DNA of 64,000 nt, from NCBI GenBank assembly GCA_028706255.1, contig JAQWBS010000002.1, forward strand, positions 186,001-250,000, read 5' to 3'. Source of the stretch: Alphaproteobacteria bacterium. Its GTDB lineage: Bacteria; Pseudomonadota; Alphaproteobacteria; RF32; CAG-239. Of the stretch, positions 54,337-63,657 are shown in pieces; the stretch's first letter is position 1, and each line of letters begins with the position of its first letter. Both the position numbers and the translations under genes were made by a program. The notes below the pieces were generated by a model. The model saw nothing but the letters and a program-made list of their open reading frames with translations, had not been told where the DNA came from and did not search any database.

Positions 54337-55302
54337 TTAAAACTCTTGCTTTAAATCACGCTGAAACATTCTTTTGATGGTTTCTTTAACGTTCTTTTTC
54401 TCATAAATCACTTCATAGAGCGCTTGAGAAATTGGCATATCAATCTTTTCTCTATCGGCAATTTCTTTAACTGCTTTCAGAGTATAAACCCCTTCTGCTA
54501 ATTTTTCAAACTTTTCTCCTTTAACAAAAAGTTCGCCAAACATTCTATTTTGACTATGTTTTGAGAAGAGTGTTGCTTCATAGTCTCCAAGATGTGCCAA
54601 ACCATAAACACTTTTAGCATTTCCGCCAAAATGTTCAATAAAGCGACCAACTTCAATTGGAGCTCGAGCCATCAAAGCTCCTTTCAAGCCATACCAATCC
54701 AAACCGTCAAGCATTCCTGCTGCCAGACCAATCACGTTCTTCATGGCTGCCCCAATCTGATTTCCTATCATATCAGAGCCATAGTAGAAACGAATTAAAT
54801 CACTTTGTAATAAATTGACAAGTTTTTCTGTTGTTTTAAGATTATAACTATCAATCACCGCACAAGAAGGTACGCCCTTAAGGTAATCTTGAACGTGTCC
54901 AGGACCTGCCAAAATTGCCACTTCAATTGCTTGTTTAATTTCTTCTGAAAAAATTTGTTCAATTGTTTTTGCTGTTCCTTCTTCCAAGCCTTTAATCGCC
55001 AACAAAAATGTTTTTCCCTGAAGATTATAGCCATTAAGCTGTTTTGCAAGAGAGCGAAGGTGTTGACAACCAATTGAAACAATGATGATATCTGACTTCA
55101 AAACATCGTTTAAGTCTGCCGTCAGGGTCATATTTTTCGTTAAAGAGAGATAGCCGTTTTTTCTGGTTTTTTGCATTTCAATAAATGTGGGAGAATCTTT
55201 CAGGTCGTAAAGAACAACTTCATCAAATTGGCAGTGATTTGCGGCATACCAGCCAAGAAAAGTTCCCCAACGTCCACAGCCAATAACAGAAATATTACTC
55301 AT
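54337..55302 (-). CDS. gpsA: NAD(P)+-dependent glycerol-3-phosphate dehydrogenase
   Basis: 321 residues, normal size. It reduces dihydroxyacetone phosphate to sn-glycerol 3-phosphate for phospholipid synthesis. Rossmann start ISVIGCGRWGTFLGWYAANH (GxGxxG type with Trp/Thr), catalytic Lys in QIGAAMKNVIGLAAGMLDGL and the RAPIEVGRFIEHFGG region are present. First gene of the gpsA-pgpA-lipoprotein operon. Confidence 0.93.
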   Translation of the reverse strand: MSNISVIGCGRWGTFLGWYAANHCQFDEVVLYDLKDSPTFIEMQKTRKNGYLSLTKNMTLTADLNDVLKSDIIIVSIGCQHLRSLAKQLNGYNLQGKTFLLAIKGLEEGTAKTIEQIFSEEIKQAIEVAILAGPGHVQDYLKGVPSCAVIDSYNLKTTEKLVNLLQSDLIRFYYGSDMIGNQIGAAMKNVIGLAAGMLDGLDWYGLKGALMARAPIEVGRFIEHFGGNAKSVYGLAHLGDYEATLFSKHSQNRMFGELFVKGEKFEKLAEGVYTLKAVKEIADREKIDMPISQALYEVIYEKKNVKETIKRMFQRDLKQEF

Positions 55303-55418
55303 AAAATTTGGTCCTAAAATTAATACATCATAAATTATTCAAATAATTTATATCAGTTTTAACAAGAAAGCAAACATCTTTACATAAAAACTAACAAAGG
55401 AAAAAGATTAGGAAAAGC

Positions 55419-55778
55419 TTAGATTGCAATTTTTTTGGTGTGCTGACGGGTAACAATTGCATTTATATAGTCAAAAGACTCGAATGTCTTATATGCCATA
55501 TCGAATCTCTCTGTTTCATGCTGATAAAAAACTTGGTGTGCAATTGTTTGAATTGACGTATCAATTTGTTTGAACGCCTGATTATAGTCATCATTATAAG
55601 TGTTTTTTGATTTTTTTCCGACAAGCGAATGGTATGCGGCAACAACTTTTGCTGTTTCATCTGCTGAGTTGTCGTAGCCTTTTTCTTCAAAATCACGCAT
55701 AATTTTAGCAATTGTTTGATAAAAACATTTGTTTGCAATTATGCTTGCTTGCGTTTTATTGCTACTATCAATTATCAC
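55419..55778 (-). CDS. Hypothetical protein, 119 aa
   Basis: Begins with GTG at 55778; AAAGGG lies about ten bases upstream and no early ATG exists in frame. Helical, polar, with no signal peptide or membrane helix. Ala/Lys/Tyr-rich, with TYNDDYNQAFKQIDTSIQTI near residue 60. No family recognised. It stands alone between gpsA and secF with its own hairpin downstream, which argues for a real gene. Confidence 0.5.
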   Translation of the reverse strand: MIIDSSNKTQASIIANKCFYQTIAKIMRDFEEKGYDNSADETAKVVAAYHSLVGKKSKNTYNDDYNQAFKQIDTSIQTIAHQVFYQHETERFDMAYKTFESFDYINAIVTRQHTKKIAI

Positions 55779-55897
55779 AGTATAAGACCCTTTTGCTGCT
55801 TACGAATGATGGCGCATAATATCACATCTTTTTAAAAAAATCAAGAACTAGATTATTTATATATTATACTATATTAATATTTACGTCATTTAAGCAA

Positions 55898-55928
55898 TAA
55901 AAAAGAGCCCTACACAGGCTCTTTTTTA
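55898..55928. terminator. Rho-independent terminator
   Basis: AAAAAAGAGCC / GGCTCTTTTTT hairpin. It lies upstream of the hypothetical gene at 55778 only on the plus strand; on the minus strand it is 17 bases after the secF stop and ends the yajC-secD-secF operon. Confidence 0.8.
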
Positions 55929-55944
55929 TTCATTTTATCCTTTT

Positions 55945-56877
55945 TTATCCAATTTTTTCAAAAGGATTCACTCTATCTTCATCAACTTTTCTCAAGTCAA
56001 AAACATTAAGAATCATAGCTGATGTAAAGATTGAAGAATATGTTCCAATAATCACGCAGAAAGTGATAACGAATGAGAACACATGCAATGCTTCACCACC
56101 CCAAATTAACAAGGCAATAGAAGCACCTAACGTACTAATTCCTGTAAGCAATGTTCTGGCAAGCATTTCATTGATACTGGTATTAATCAGTTCAAGCTGT
56201 AGCATTTTCTTATGCTTTTTCAAGTTTTCACGAATTCTATCATAAGTCACAACTTTATCATTGATGGAATAACCAATGAGCGTGAGGAGCGACGCAAGCG
56301 TTGTCAAGCTAAAGTCCATATCAAAGAAAGAGAGCAAGCCAGCAGCAACAAGTCCATCTTGAGCAAGCCCAAGCATTGTTCCAATTGCAAATTGCCATTC
56401 AAATCTTATCCAAACATAAGCAGAAAGAGCTAAAATAGCGATGATTGCTGCCACAGCACCTTTTACTTTAAGTTCATCCCCGACTTGTGGTCCAACTTGT
56501 TCAACTTTACGATATTCAACATCTTCACCAATCACTTCTTTAACTTGATTAACCGCAAGAAGAAGTTCTTTTTCATTCAACCCTTCAGCTTGTGCTCTAA
56601 TCATTAATTCGGTGCCTGTTTCGCCAATCGCTTGAAGCGTGACATCTTCCAACTGAGTTTGTGACAATTTATCTCTCAACACATTGAGATCAAAAACTTC
56701 TTCCCCTTTAATTTCAATTAAGACACCACCAGAGAAATCAATCCCATAATTAAATCCCTTAATTGCGATGCTTGCGATTGAAGCAAAAATCATAATTGCT
56801 GATAAAATATAAAATGCTTTTCTTTTTCCAACAAAGTCATAATTTGTTTCTTTTGTAATCCAACTAAAAAGTTTCAT
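55945..56877 (-). CDS. secF: Protein-export membrane protein SecF
   Basis: 310 residues, normal size. With SecD and YajC it forms the accessory complex that uses the proton gradient to help Sec translocation from the periplasmic side. Six membrane helices are expected; typical motifs are GFNYGIDFSGGVLIEI after the first helix, IGYSINDKVVTYDRIREN (the conserved D...R stretch in TM4-5) and TLLTGISTLGASIALLIWGG. Last gene of the operon, 19 bases after secD. Confidence 0.97.
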   Translation of the reverse strand: MKLFSWITKETNYDFVGKRKAFYILSAIMIFASIASIAIKGFNYGIDFSGGVLIEIKGEEVFDLNVLRDKLSQTQLEDVTLQAIGETGTELMIRAQAEGLNEKELLLAVNQVKEVIGEDVEYRKVEQVGPQVGDELKVKGAVAAIIAILALSAYVWIRFEWQFAIGTMLGLAQDGLVAAGLLSFFDMDFSLTTLASLLTLIGYSINDKVVTYDRIRENLKKHKKMLQLELINTSINEMLARTLLTGISTLGASIALLIWGGEALHVFSFVITFCVIIGTYSSIFTSAMILNVFDLRKVDEDRVNPFEKIG

Positions 56878-56896
56878 TTTTTCATATCCTTAAAAA

Positions 56897-58441
56897 TTAA
56901 ATTGGTAACTTGGTCGGCTTGCATTTCGCAATCCAAGTCGCAATAATTAATCTTGTAACCGTAACCGATGTGAAGACCGATGTGGCAATACCGATTGTTA
57001 ATGTGACGGCAAAGCCTTTAATCGGACCTGTTCCGAAGGAAAACAAAACAATTCCAGCAATCAAAGTTGTCAAGTTAGAGTCCACAATCGTTCTCCAAGC
57101 CTCATTAAAGCCAACTTCTGCCGCATCTTTTGTAGAGCGTCCATTTTTGACTTCTTCTCGCATACGTTCAAAAATCAAAACATTTGCATCCACCGCCATC
57201 GCAATGGTCAAAATGATACCGGCGATTCCAGGGAGTGTAAGCGTCGCACCAAAGAAGCCAAGAGAAGCAACGAGCAACATCAAGTTCATAAATAATGCAA
57301 TCGTTGTAAACAATCCAAACAGCCCATAAGCACTAATCATAAATGCAATAATAAAGATGAAACCCACAATTGAAGCGTAAACACCAGATTGAATTGAGTC
57401 AGCACCCAAGCCTGCACCCACTGTTCTTTCTTCCATAATTTCAAGAGGAGCTGGTAAAGCACCTGAACGAAGCATCATTGCCAATTCATTCGCTGATTGA
57501 ACAGTGAAGTTTCCACTGATTTGACCAGAGCCTTGAATTGCACTGTTAATGCTTGGAGCGGTGATAACTTCATTATCAATGATAACAGCTAATCTTTCAC
57601 CAATATTATTTTTGGTTACTTCACCAAATTTGCGACCACCCATTGTGTCGAACTTAAAGCTCACCACTGGTTCACCACCTTCGCCAAAGCTTGGTTGAGA
57701 ATCAACAAGATGCTCTCCTGTCACAGCAGCTTTTTTCTCCACAACATATTGAACCCCGTCACTGCCCTTCACTACACGAGAACCAGAGCTAATTTTTCCA
57801 CGACGAGCATCACTTGCTGAAGTACGACTATCTACCAAATGGAAAGAAAGTTTTGCTGTTTTTCCAAGCAATGTTTTAACATATTCAGGATTTTGAATCC
57901 CTGGTAATTGAACAACAATTCTGTCTGTTCCTTGTCTTTGAATGACAGGCTCTTTGGTACCAAGTTCATCAATACGCTTTCTAACAATCTCAATTGACTG
58001 ATTAACAATTTTAACTTTCAGCTCATTAATTGCAGGTTCAGAATATCTCACTTCAACGAAGTCATCTCCTGTTTCACTCACGACCAAACCATCTTCAATT
58101 TTTTTGAAAGCATTAACAGCTTTTGAACGAGAAGTTGCACTGTCAATTTTAACCTTAACAAAATCCTCGCCAGCATTTAACTGCTGATATCTAATTTTGT
58201 TTTCACGAAGTGTGGCACGCATAGAATCTTCAATTGAAGAAAATCTTTCTTTAACCACATCATCTGTTTTAACTTCCAAAAGAAGGTTTGACCCTCCTTG
58301 TAAGTCTAGACCCAAGTTCACAGGATGCCACCATGACGGCATATTCACTTTACCAGCAAAGAAGTTAGGTAAAGCATATAAGACACCAAAAACGCAGATA
58401 GCAAGGATCATATAGATTTTTGCTCTTGATAAATTATACAT
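56897..58441 (-). CDS. secD: Protein translocase subunit SecD
   Basis: 514 residues, normal length. Contains the first membrane helix, the large periplasmic P1 domain beginning PVNLGLDLQGGSNLLLEV, and the C-terminal five-helix bundle with IAMAVDANVLIFERMREEVK (the DANVLIFERxRE signature). QRQGTDRIVVQLPGIQNPE is also typical. Operon order yajC-secD-secF with spacings of 26 and 19 bases is the common bacterial arrangement. Confidence 0.97.
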   Translation of the reverse strand: MYNLSRAKIYMILAICVFGVLYALPNFFAGKVNMPSWWHPVNLGLDLQGGSNLLLEVKTDDVVKERFSSIEDSMRATLRENKIRYQQLNAGEDFVKVKIDSATSRSKAVNAFKKIEDGLVVSETGDDFVEVRYSEPAINELKVKIVNQSIEIVRKRIDELGTKEPVIQRQGTDRIVVQLPGIQNPEYVKTLLGKTAKLSFHLVDSRTSASDARRGKISSGSRVVKGSDGVQYVVEKKAAVTGEHLVDSQPSFGEGGEPVVSFKFDTMGGRKFGEVTKNNIGERLAVIIDNEVITAPSINSAIQGSGQISGNFTVQSANELAMMLRSGALPAPLEIMEERTVGAGLGADSIQSGVYASIVGFIFIIAFMISAYGLFGLFTTIALFMNLMLLVASLGFFGATLTLPGIAGIILTIAMAVDANVLIFERMREEVKNGRSTKDAAEVGFNEAWRTIVDSNLTTLIAGIVLFSFGTGPIKGFAVTLTIGIATSVFTSVTVTRLIIATWIAKCKPTKLPI

Positions 58442-58467
58442 TCTTCTGACCTTTTATTTTATTCTTA

Positions 58468-58821
58468 TTATTTTTTAGATTTTTTTGTCTTAGCAATAGA
58501 CTTTATTGGAGCAACTTCTGCAACAACTTCACGCACAGACATTCTATTCACAACAACTTCAACGCCTGAAGAGATTTCAACAGTAAGTTCCAAACCATTC
58601 ACTTTAAGAACTTTGGCATATATACCACCACCTGTGATGATTTTGTCACCAATTTTAATTGCTTCTAACATATTTGTATGTTCTTTCATCTTTTTTTGCT
58701 GTGGACGAATAAGCAACAAATAGAAAATCAAAAAAATCAGCCCCAGTTGGATAACTGTTGCCATAACACTTTGTGAATCGAGTGACCCTGCGGTATTAGC
58801 AAAAGCTTCGGTTATTAACAT
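58468..58821 (-). CDS. yajC: Preprotein translocase subunit YajC
   Basis: 117 residues. A small inner-membrane protein of the SecDF-YajC complex. Its single helix (MATVIQLGLIFLIFYLLLI, about 20-38) is followed by the conserved RPQQKKMKEH and a cytoplasmic beta domain with IKIGDKIITGGGIYAKVLKV. First gene of the secDF operon. Confidence 0.95.
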   Translation of the reverse strand: MLITEAFANTAGSLDSQSVMATVIQLGLIFLIFYLLLIRPQQKKMKEHTNMLEAIKIGDKIITGGGIYAKVLKVNGLELTVEISSGVEVVVNRMSVREVVAEVAPIKSIAKTKKSKK

Positions 58822-58918
58822 ATTTTTCTCCTAAATTTTATGTTCTTTGCAAAAGAATATACATCAATATTGTTCATAAACAACAATAAAAAGAAAAATA
58901 TCTAACACTTTTTAAATT

Positions 58919-59842
58919 TTACTTTAAATAATTCATCGGATTGACTGGTTTTTTGCCGATATGCACTTCAAAATGAAGTTGAGACGTACCTACTCCTCCA
59001 GTGCTTCCCACTGTTGAGATTTTTTGTCCTCGACGAATACTCTGCCCTTTACGAACAAAGATTTTGTCATTATGCGCATAAGCTGTGATAAAGCCATCAG
59101 GGTGCTTAATAAGAATTAAGTTTCCAAAACCTTTCAGCTCATTGCCCGCATAAACGACCGTTCCTTTATCTGCGGCTAAAATAGATGTTCCAGCGGGAGC
59201 TTTAATATTAATCCCGTCATTTTTCCGACCTTTACCAATCACACCATAATAAGAGATAATTGTACCTCGAACTGGCCAAGAGAATTTTTCTGCTCTTTTT
59301 TTCGTCACAGGCGTATAAGCCTGCTGTTGATATGCTCTTGTTTGACGAGAATAATTTCGTTGACTTGAACGATAAGTTCCTGTTGACGCCTTTTTTGTAG
59401 AGGACTTTGTTGCTGAACCAGACGACGAATAAGACGCGCTACTTACCGATGCTGGCAACACAAGTTTGTCACCAATCGCAAGTGCATATGGCGGACGCAA
59501 GTCGTTTAAGCGACTTAAAGAGGTGACGTCAACATCATATTTTCTGGAAATAGAATAAAGCGTGTCTCCCTTGCTGACAATGTGATAATTATTTGTCGGT
59601 AATTTTAAGGTTTGACCAATTCTCAGCGCATATGGCGGAGCAATATTGTTTAGTTCAATTAAATCTCTCAAAGGAATATCATAGCGGCGAGAAATACTAT
59701 ATAATGTATCTCCCTTAGAAACTCTTACACTGTCTGGATTGCCAAAGATTGGACCGCCAAAAAGATAACCGTTTTGTGAGGTCGTACAAGCCGACAAAAA
59801 CAGAACAGCTAATAAACATATGTTTCTTAACATTTTTTTCAT
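58919..59842 (-). CDS. NlpD/DipM-like lipoprotein with two LysM and a degenerate LytM (M23) domain
   Basis: 307 residues. Lipobox LSAC at Cys19 makes it a lipoprotein. Two LysM murein-binding modules at about 39-82 and 86-131 (VSKGDTLYSISRRYD and VSKGDTLYSISRKYD), a Ser/Thr/Gln-rich linker and a LytM domain at about 195-305 (YAGNELKGFGNLILIKHPDG, QLHFEVHIGKKPVNPMNYLK). The zinc ligands expected in HxGxD are replaced (KNDGINI), as in NlpD and EnvC. It should therefore not cut murein itself but activate amidases during cell separation. An alternative start three codons later is possible. Confidence 0.88.
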   Translation of the reverse strand: MKKMLRNICLLAVLFLSACTTSQNGYLFGGPIFGNPDSVRVSKGDTLYSISRRYDIPLRDLIELNNIAPPYALRIGQTLKLPTNNYHIVSKGDTLYSISRKYDVDVTSLSRLNDLRPPYALAIGDKLVLPASVSSASYSSSGSATKSSTKKASTGTYRSSQRNYSRQTRAYQQQAYTPVTKKRAEKFSWPVRGTIISYYGVIGKGRKNDGINIKAPAGTSILAADKGTVVYAGNELKGFGNLILIKHPDGFITAYAHNDKIFVRKGQSIRRGQKISTVGSTGGVGTSQLHFEVHIGKKPVNPMNYLK

Positions 59843-59972
59843 TCAATAACCGCCTATTCTCTCAAATTAGCCTAACTAGTTTAATATTTTACTAAACAGC
59901 ACAACATTATTATTTGATTTTTTTGTCAAATTATTATATATTTGCCCAGTAAAAACTTATTTGGGAAAAAGC

Positions 59973-61775
59973 ATGAAACATCTAGAATCATCGGCTTTAA
60001 GTGAAGAATCTAAGCTTTTAGCGACTTCAATCCTTTCACAAAAAGGCAATCCAAAAGAAATTTTAGAATCGAGATTTAGACAATTTTACGAAAAAGAGTT
60101 GCTTTTTTATGCTCGAGATTTTCTTACGCCTGAGGCTAATGAAGAAAACAGAGCTTTTAGTAAAATCATTAGCTTTCTCGCTCTTGCTGATCAAGACTTT
60201 GAAGATAAGCTCCCTATTGTTGCAGAAATTGGTGCGAAAAATAAATATCTAGCTCGAACAGCTTTCAATATTCTCTCCGATGATAAAGAAAAACTTAAAG
60301 CCCCTAATATCCTTGTCGCTTTGCTTGAAGCAAAACAAAATGGAAATTTAGACGAAGCCATCTTTTCTTCTTTAAGCCGTGAAGTTATCTCTAAGAATGG
60401 TGCAAATGGTGCCCTTTATGACATTGTTCAAGACACATTAGAAACAGATAAGGATAGAAGTTTACTTTCTTTACTTGCAAAAGACCCTAAAATTAACCCA
60501 GAAAGAATGATGGATTTATACAGTTTCAAAAGAGACACGAGTCTTAGTCATGAACAGGACTATCTTGATGAACTAGATAGCATCAGAAACGATGAGGAAT
60601 TTGATGATATTTTTACAAATGATGAAACCTTAAAACTAGCTTTCCACTTGGTAGACTTATATCGAAGAGATCCTGTTTTAAATAAAAAAGCAATCAAACT
60701 TTTGGGCTATCTTAATAAGGGAGATAAACTCAAGTCTGAATTAGAAAACATTATTGAAGGCTCAGAATATGACCCAGACATTGTTAATGTTTTTATGGAT
60801 AAATATAAAACCGATGAAGATACGCTTATCTCCCATGCCCATTTATTTATGAAAATTGCAGCTCAAAACCCTAAGTTCGCAGAAACCTATGTCAACTATA
60901 CTGCAGTAGGAATCAGAGGATCTGGTTCTGATGATAATATTCAAAACATTTTCTATGGTTATTATGGTGCAACAACCCCAGATGTTGTTTCCAAAGATGG
61001 CTTATTTGACGAGCGCTATCAATATTTGATGAAAACAGCGCTTTATGAAAGCAAGATGAATATTCATGAATTAGTCAAAGTTGCAGAAACTGTAACTGAC
61101 AATCTTTCTTCAGATCTTTACCTAAATTATGATAACGATGATGATTATGATGACGACGACGATGATGATGACGATGAAAGATTTTCTCAAAACAACACTG
61201 ATAACAACAATTATAGTGGAAATGCCGGTTCAGCAAGCGGTTACATTGATGAGGATATGCCTGAATTTGATAAAGAAAAAACCCAAATTTTCAATGACTT
61301 TCTTGAAATGGCTGTAAATAGCCCGCTTTTACAAAAAGATAAGAAGTTTCTTTCCAAATATATGTCACATCTCTATATTTTGAGTCGTGGTTCAGATTTG
61401 CCAAAAGAATCCATGCTTAAAATTGAACATCTTATCTCAGAAAATGCAGATAAAATGAGCATCACAGACTATATTCGTTTTAGCGTAGATAAGGCAATTA
61501 AATATGAAAAAGAATATGACAAAGAAAATGACATTAATGACTTTGTTACCCCTTATGAGGTTTATGATAAAATTCTCAATCTCACAAAAAACATCATTAA
61601 AAAAGCACCTTTAACAGATACAGAACAAAGAAAAATCGCCTTATCTTTAAAGAAACTCAATGCAAACAAAAACGACTTTGACATTGAAAAGCACGAAATG
61701 CTTCTTTCAAAACTTGAGAAGCCAAAAAATTCACCACTTGTAATTTATAAAACTCAAAATAAGAAATCGAGATAA
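59973..61775 (+). CDS. Large alpha-helical protein of unknown function with Asp-run, 600 aa (paralogue A)
   Basis: The ATG at 59973 is used, preceded by TTGGGAAAAAGC; an in-frame TTG lies four codons upstream. Cytoplasmic, almost entirely helical, with repeat-like helix pairs (HEAT/ARM texture, not assigned). The N-terminus is SSALSEESKLLATSILSQKG, then RFRQFYEKELLFYARDFL, both conserved in the next gene. Another shared block is YLMKTALYESKM near residue 354. At about 385-402 there is an acidic run (DDDYDDDDDDDDDE) not found in the paralogue. No family is recognised. It is separated by two bases from paralogue B. Confidence 0.65.
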   Translation: MKHLESSALSEESKLLATSILSQKGNPKEILESRFRQFYEKELLFYARDFLTPEANEENRAFSKIISFLALADQDFEDKLPIVAEIGAKNKYLARTAFNILSDDKEKLKAPNILVALLEAKQNGNLDEAIFSSLSREVISKNGANGALYDIVQDTLETDKDRSLLSLLAKDPKINPERMMDLYSFKRDTSLSHEQDYLDELDSIRNDEEFDDIFTNDETLKLAFHLVDLYRRDPVLNKKAIKLLGYLNKGDKLKSELENIIEGSEYDPDIVNVFMDKYKTDEDTLISHAHLFMKIAAQNPKFAETYVNYTAVGIRGSGSDDNIQNIFYGYYGATTPDVVSKDGLFDERYQYLMKTALYESKMNIHELVKVAETVTDNLSSDLYLNYDNDDDYDDDDDDDDDERFSQNNTDNNNYSGNAGSASGYIDEDMPEFDKEKTQIFNDFLEMAVNSPLLQKDKKFLSKYMSHLYILSRGSDLPKESMLKIEHLISENADKMSITDYIRFSVDKAIKYEKEYDKENDINDFVTPYEVYDKILNLTKNIIKKAPLTDTEQRKIALSLKKLNANKNDFDIEKHEMLLSKLEKPKNSPLVIYKTQNKKSR

Positions 61776-61777
61776 CC

Positions 61778-63556
61778 ATGTATTATAAAGATTCTTCAGC
61801 TCTAAGCCCTAATAGCAAACAAGCCATTGACGCTATTTTAGCAAAAGAGGGTAACATTCAAGATTTCTTTGATGATAGATTCAGCTCTTTTCACCAAAAA
61901 GAAATCCTTTTTTTCATCAGAGATTTTGTAGATTCTGATTCTAAAACAACGAAAGATTTTAATTTGGTGTTAAAAAATCTTTCTTTAACCTCTGATGTGC
62001 TTGCATCACAACCAAAAACATTATTGCAACTCATCACTCATAAACCAGCGTTTGCTGAAAGTTGTGTTGAAATTTTAAGAGATTCACAAAGCTTAGATGA
62101 TAAAACTTTGATAATTCCTCTTTTGGAGGCTGCTCAAAGCAAAAATCTTCCTGAAGAAGACTTTGCTCGCTTGAGTAATCAACTATTGGTTTCTTGTCAA
62201 AGTTCGGAAATCCTTTCTGAAGTACAGGAATATGCTCTTAGACATTCTTTTGATGAACAATCAAAGGCTTTCGTTCATTTCTATCTCAATGCCCACACAG
62301 GCAACTCACAAATCATTGATGAAACTCTGGACTTTATGTCTACCATTGAAAAGAATGTTAAGACTAGAAAAATTGGCAACCAAAAACTGCTCCATGAATT
62401 TCTTAGAGATAAAGAAGAAAATAAAAATCTTTTTGAAATTGATTTAAGCAATGAGGAAACAGAAGCTTGCATCCTTTTCTTGCAAAAAACAATTAAAGGA
62501 ACTGAAGAGCCTGAACAACAAACGCCAACAACTGTTCGCAACGTGGCTTTAGACTTAATTGCGTTAGGCGTAGATTTCCCTGAACTAAAGAATGAAATTG
62601 TTGAGATGCTTGAAAAGATGAAAAATCAAAAGCATTTTGTGACATGTGCACAAGATTTCATTGATATTTCCACGAGATATCCAGAATTCATCGTTCCTCT
62701 TTTGGCAAAACATAAGCAAGATGATTCTCTTGGTGCTTCTGCTCTTGCTAGCTTGCCAATTGTGGCACAATTTGATGAAACTTATAAACCAGATTTCTTT
62801 AACACAATGGCAAAATCTTTAAGAGATTCAAAGTTTTATCACGCCACCCGACAAATTTTTAACCACACTGGTCTCATTGAAGACGAGACAGGAAATAGAG
62901 TCTATGTTAATCTTTTTGACAAACATTTTGCTTATCTCATCAAGACGGCTCTATATGAAAGCAAAATGGCTCCCCATGAAGCTACTGCTTTGGCAGATGA
63001 TATCAGAATGAATATGGAGAACAAGCTTTCTCGCTTGCATAAAACAAATGACATTACCTCAAAAGAGTTAAAATCTTTTGGTAGATTTTTGCAAACCGTA
63101 GATAATAGCCCACTTATCAATCAAAACCTTGAGGTGAAAGACTTGTTTTTAGCCTCAACGCTTATTGCATCAGAAACCGTAAATCTTCCTGTGGAATTGC
63201 ATAAAAACATGAATAAATTTTTAGAAAGCCACGACATCAACAACGAATCTTTCATTAAAGCCCTCGTGAAAAAGACACGAAACTATGAAAAATTATATCA
63301 TCCAAAGATGAACAACTGTGAGCCAGCTAAGCTTTATGAAAAAATGTTCACATATATTGAAGGAATCCTTGAAAAGACTTCTTTTTCTGATGAAGAAAAA
63401 AAACGAATCACGGGTTCTCTTGACACTTTGACTGACACAAATGTCATCTTTAGTCGGAAAAAATTTCAAAAAATGCTAAACAGTCTTAACAAGACGTCAA
63501 CAGCTAATAATATTCCTCCTTATTCACCAAATTTCAAAAAAGGCAGAAGTCTTTGA
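61778..63556 (+). CDS. Large alpha-helical protein of unknown function, 592 aa (paralogue B)
   Basis: Tandem paralogue of the preceding gene. It shares the start (DSSALSPNSKQAIDAILAKE), RFSSFHQKEILFFIRDFV, YLIKTALYESKMAPHE and NSPLI(N/K) blocks in the same order, with low identity between. Also all-helical and cytoplasmic, with no membrane helix or signal peptide, ending in a basic tail (SPNFKKGRSL). Function unknown. The two genes are almost certainly co-transcribed. sufB follows after 101 bases but has its own regulatory palindrome. Confidence 0.65.
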   Translation: MYYKDSSALSPNSKQAIDAILAKEGNIQDFFDDRFSSFHQKEILFFIRDFVDSDSKTTKDFNLVLKNLSLTSDVLASQPKTLLQLITHKPAFAESCVEILRDSQSLDDKTLIIPLLEAAQSKNLPEEDFARLSNQLLVSCQSSEILSEVQEYALRHSFDEQSKAFVHFYLNAHTGNSQIIDETLDFMSTIEKNVKTRKIGNQKLLHEFLRDKEENKNLFEIDLSNEETEACILFLQKTIKGTEEPEQQTPTTVRNVALDLIALGVDFPELKNEIVEMLEKMKNQKHFVTCAQDFIDISTRYPEFIVPLLAKHKQDDSLGASALASLPIVAQFDETYKPDFFNTMAKSLRDSKFYHATRQIFNHTGLIEDETGNRVYVNLFDKHFAYLIKTALYESKMAPHEATALADDIRMNMENKLSRLHKTNDITSKELKSFGRFLQTVDNSPLINQNLEVKDLFLASTLIASETVNLPVELHKNMNKFLESHDINNESFIKALVKKTRNYEKLYHPKMNNCEPAKLYEKMFTYIEGILEKTSFSDEEKKRITGSLDTLTDTNVIFSRKKFQKMLNSLNKTSTANNIPPYSPNFKKGRSL

Positions 63557-63612
63557 TAAAATTGACTAGATTTTAAGCAAAAATGTCGCTATATATAATA
63601 GACAATAGAATT

Positions 63613-63627
63613 TGATAATTTTTATCA
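63613..63627 (+). promoter_or_regulatory. Fur-box-like palindrome upstream of sufB
   Basis: TGATAATTTTTATCA, a perfect 6-3-6 inverted repeat. It differs by one base from the 15-bp Fur consensus TGATAATNATTATCA. It lies 31 bases before the sufB ATG, where an operator would overlap the promoter. Confidence 0.5.
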
Positions 63628-63657
63628 TTAGTGAATATGCAAGGTTAAGAACGAAAA

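Noticed and set aside
61129..61317. 62-codon frame in the Asp-run region
   Set aside because: Met/Thr/Ile-rich product is just the GAT tract read in another frame.
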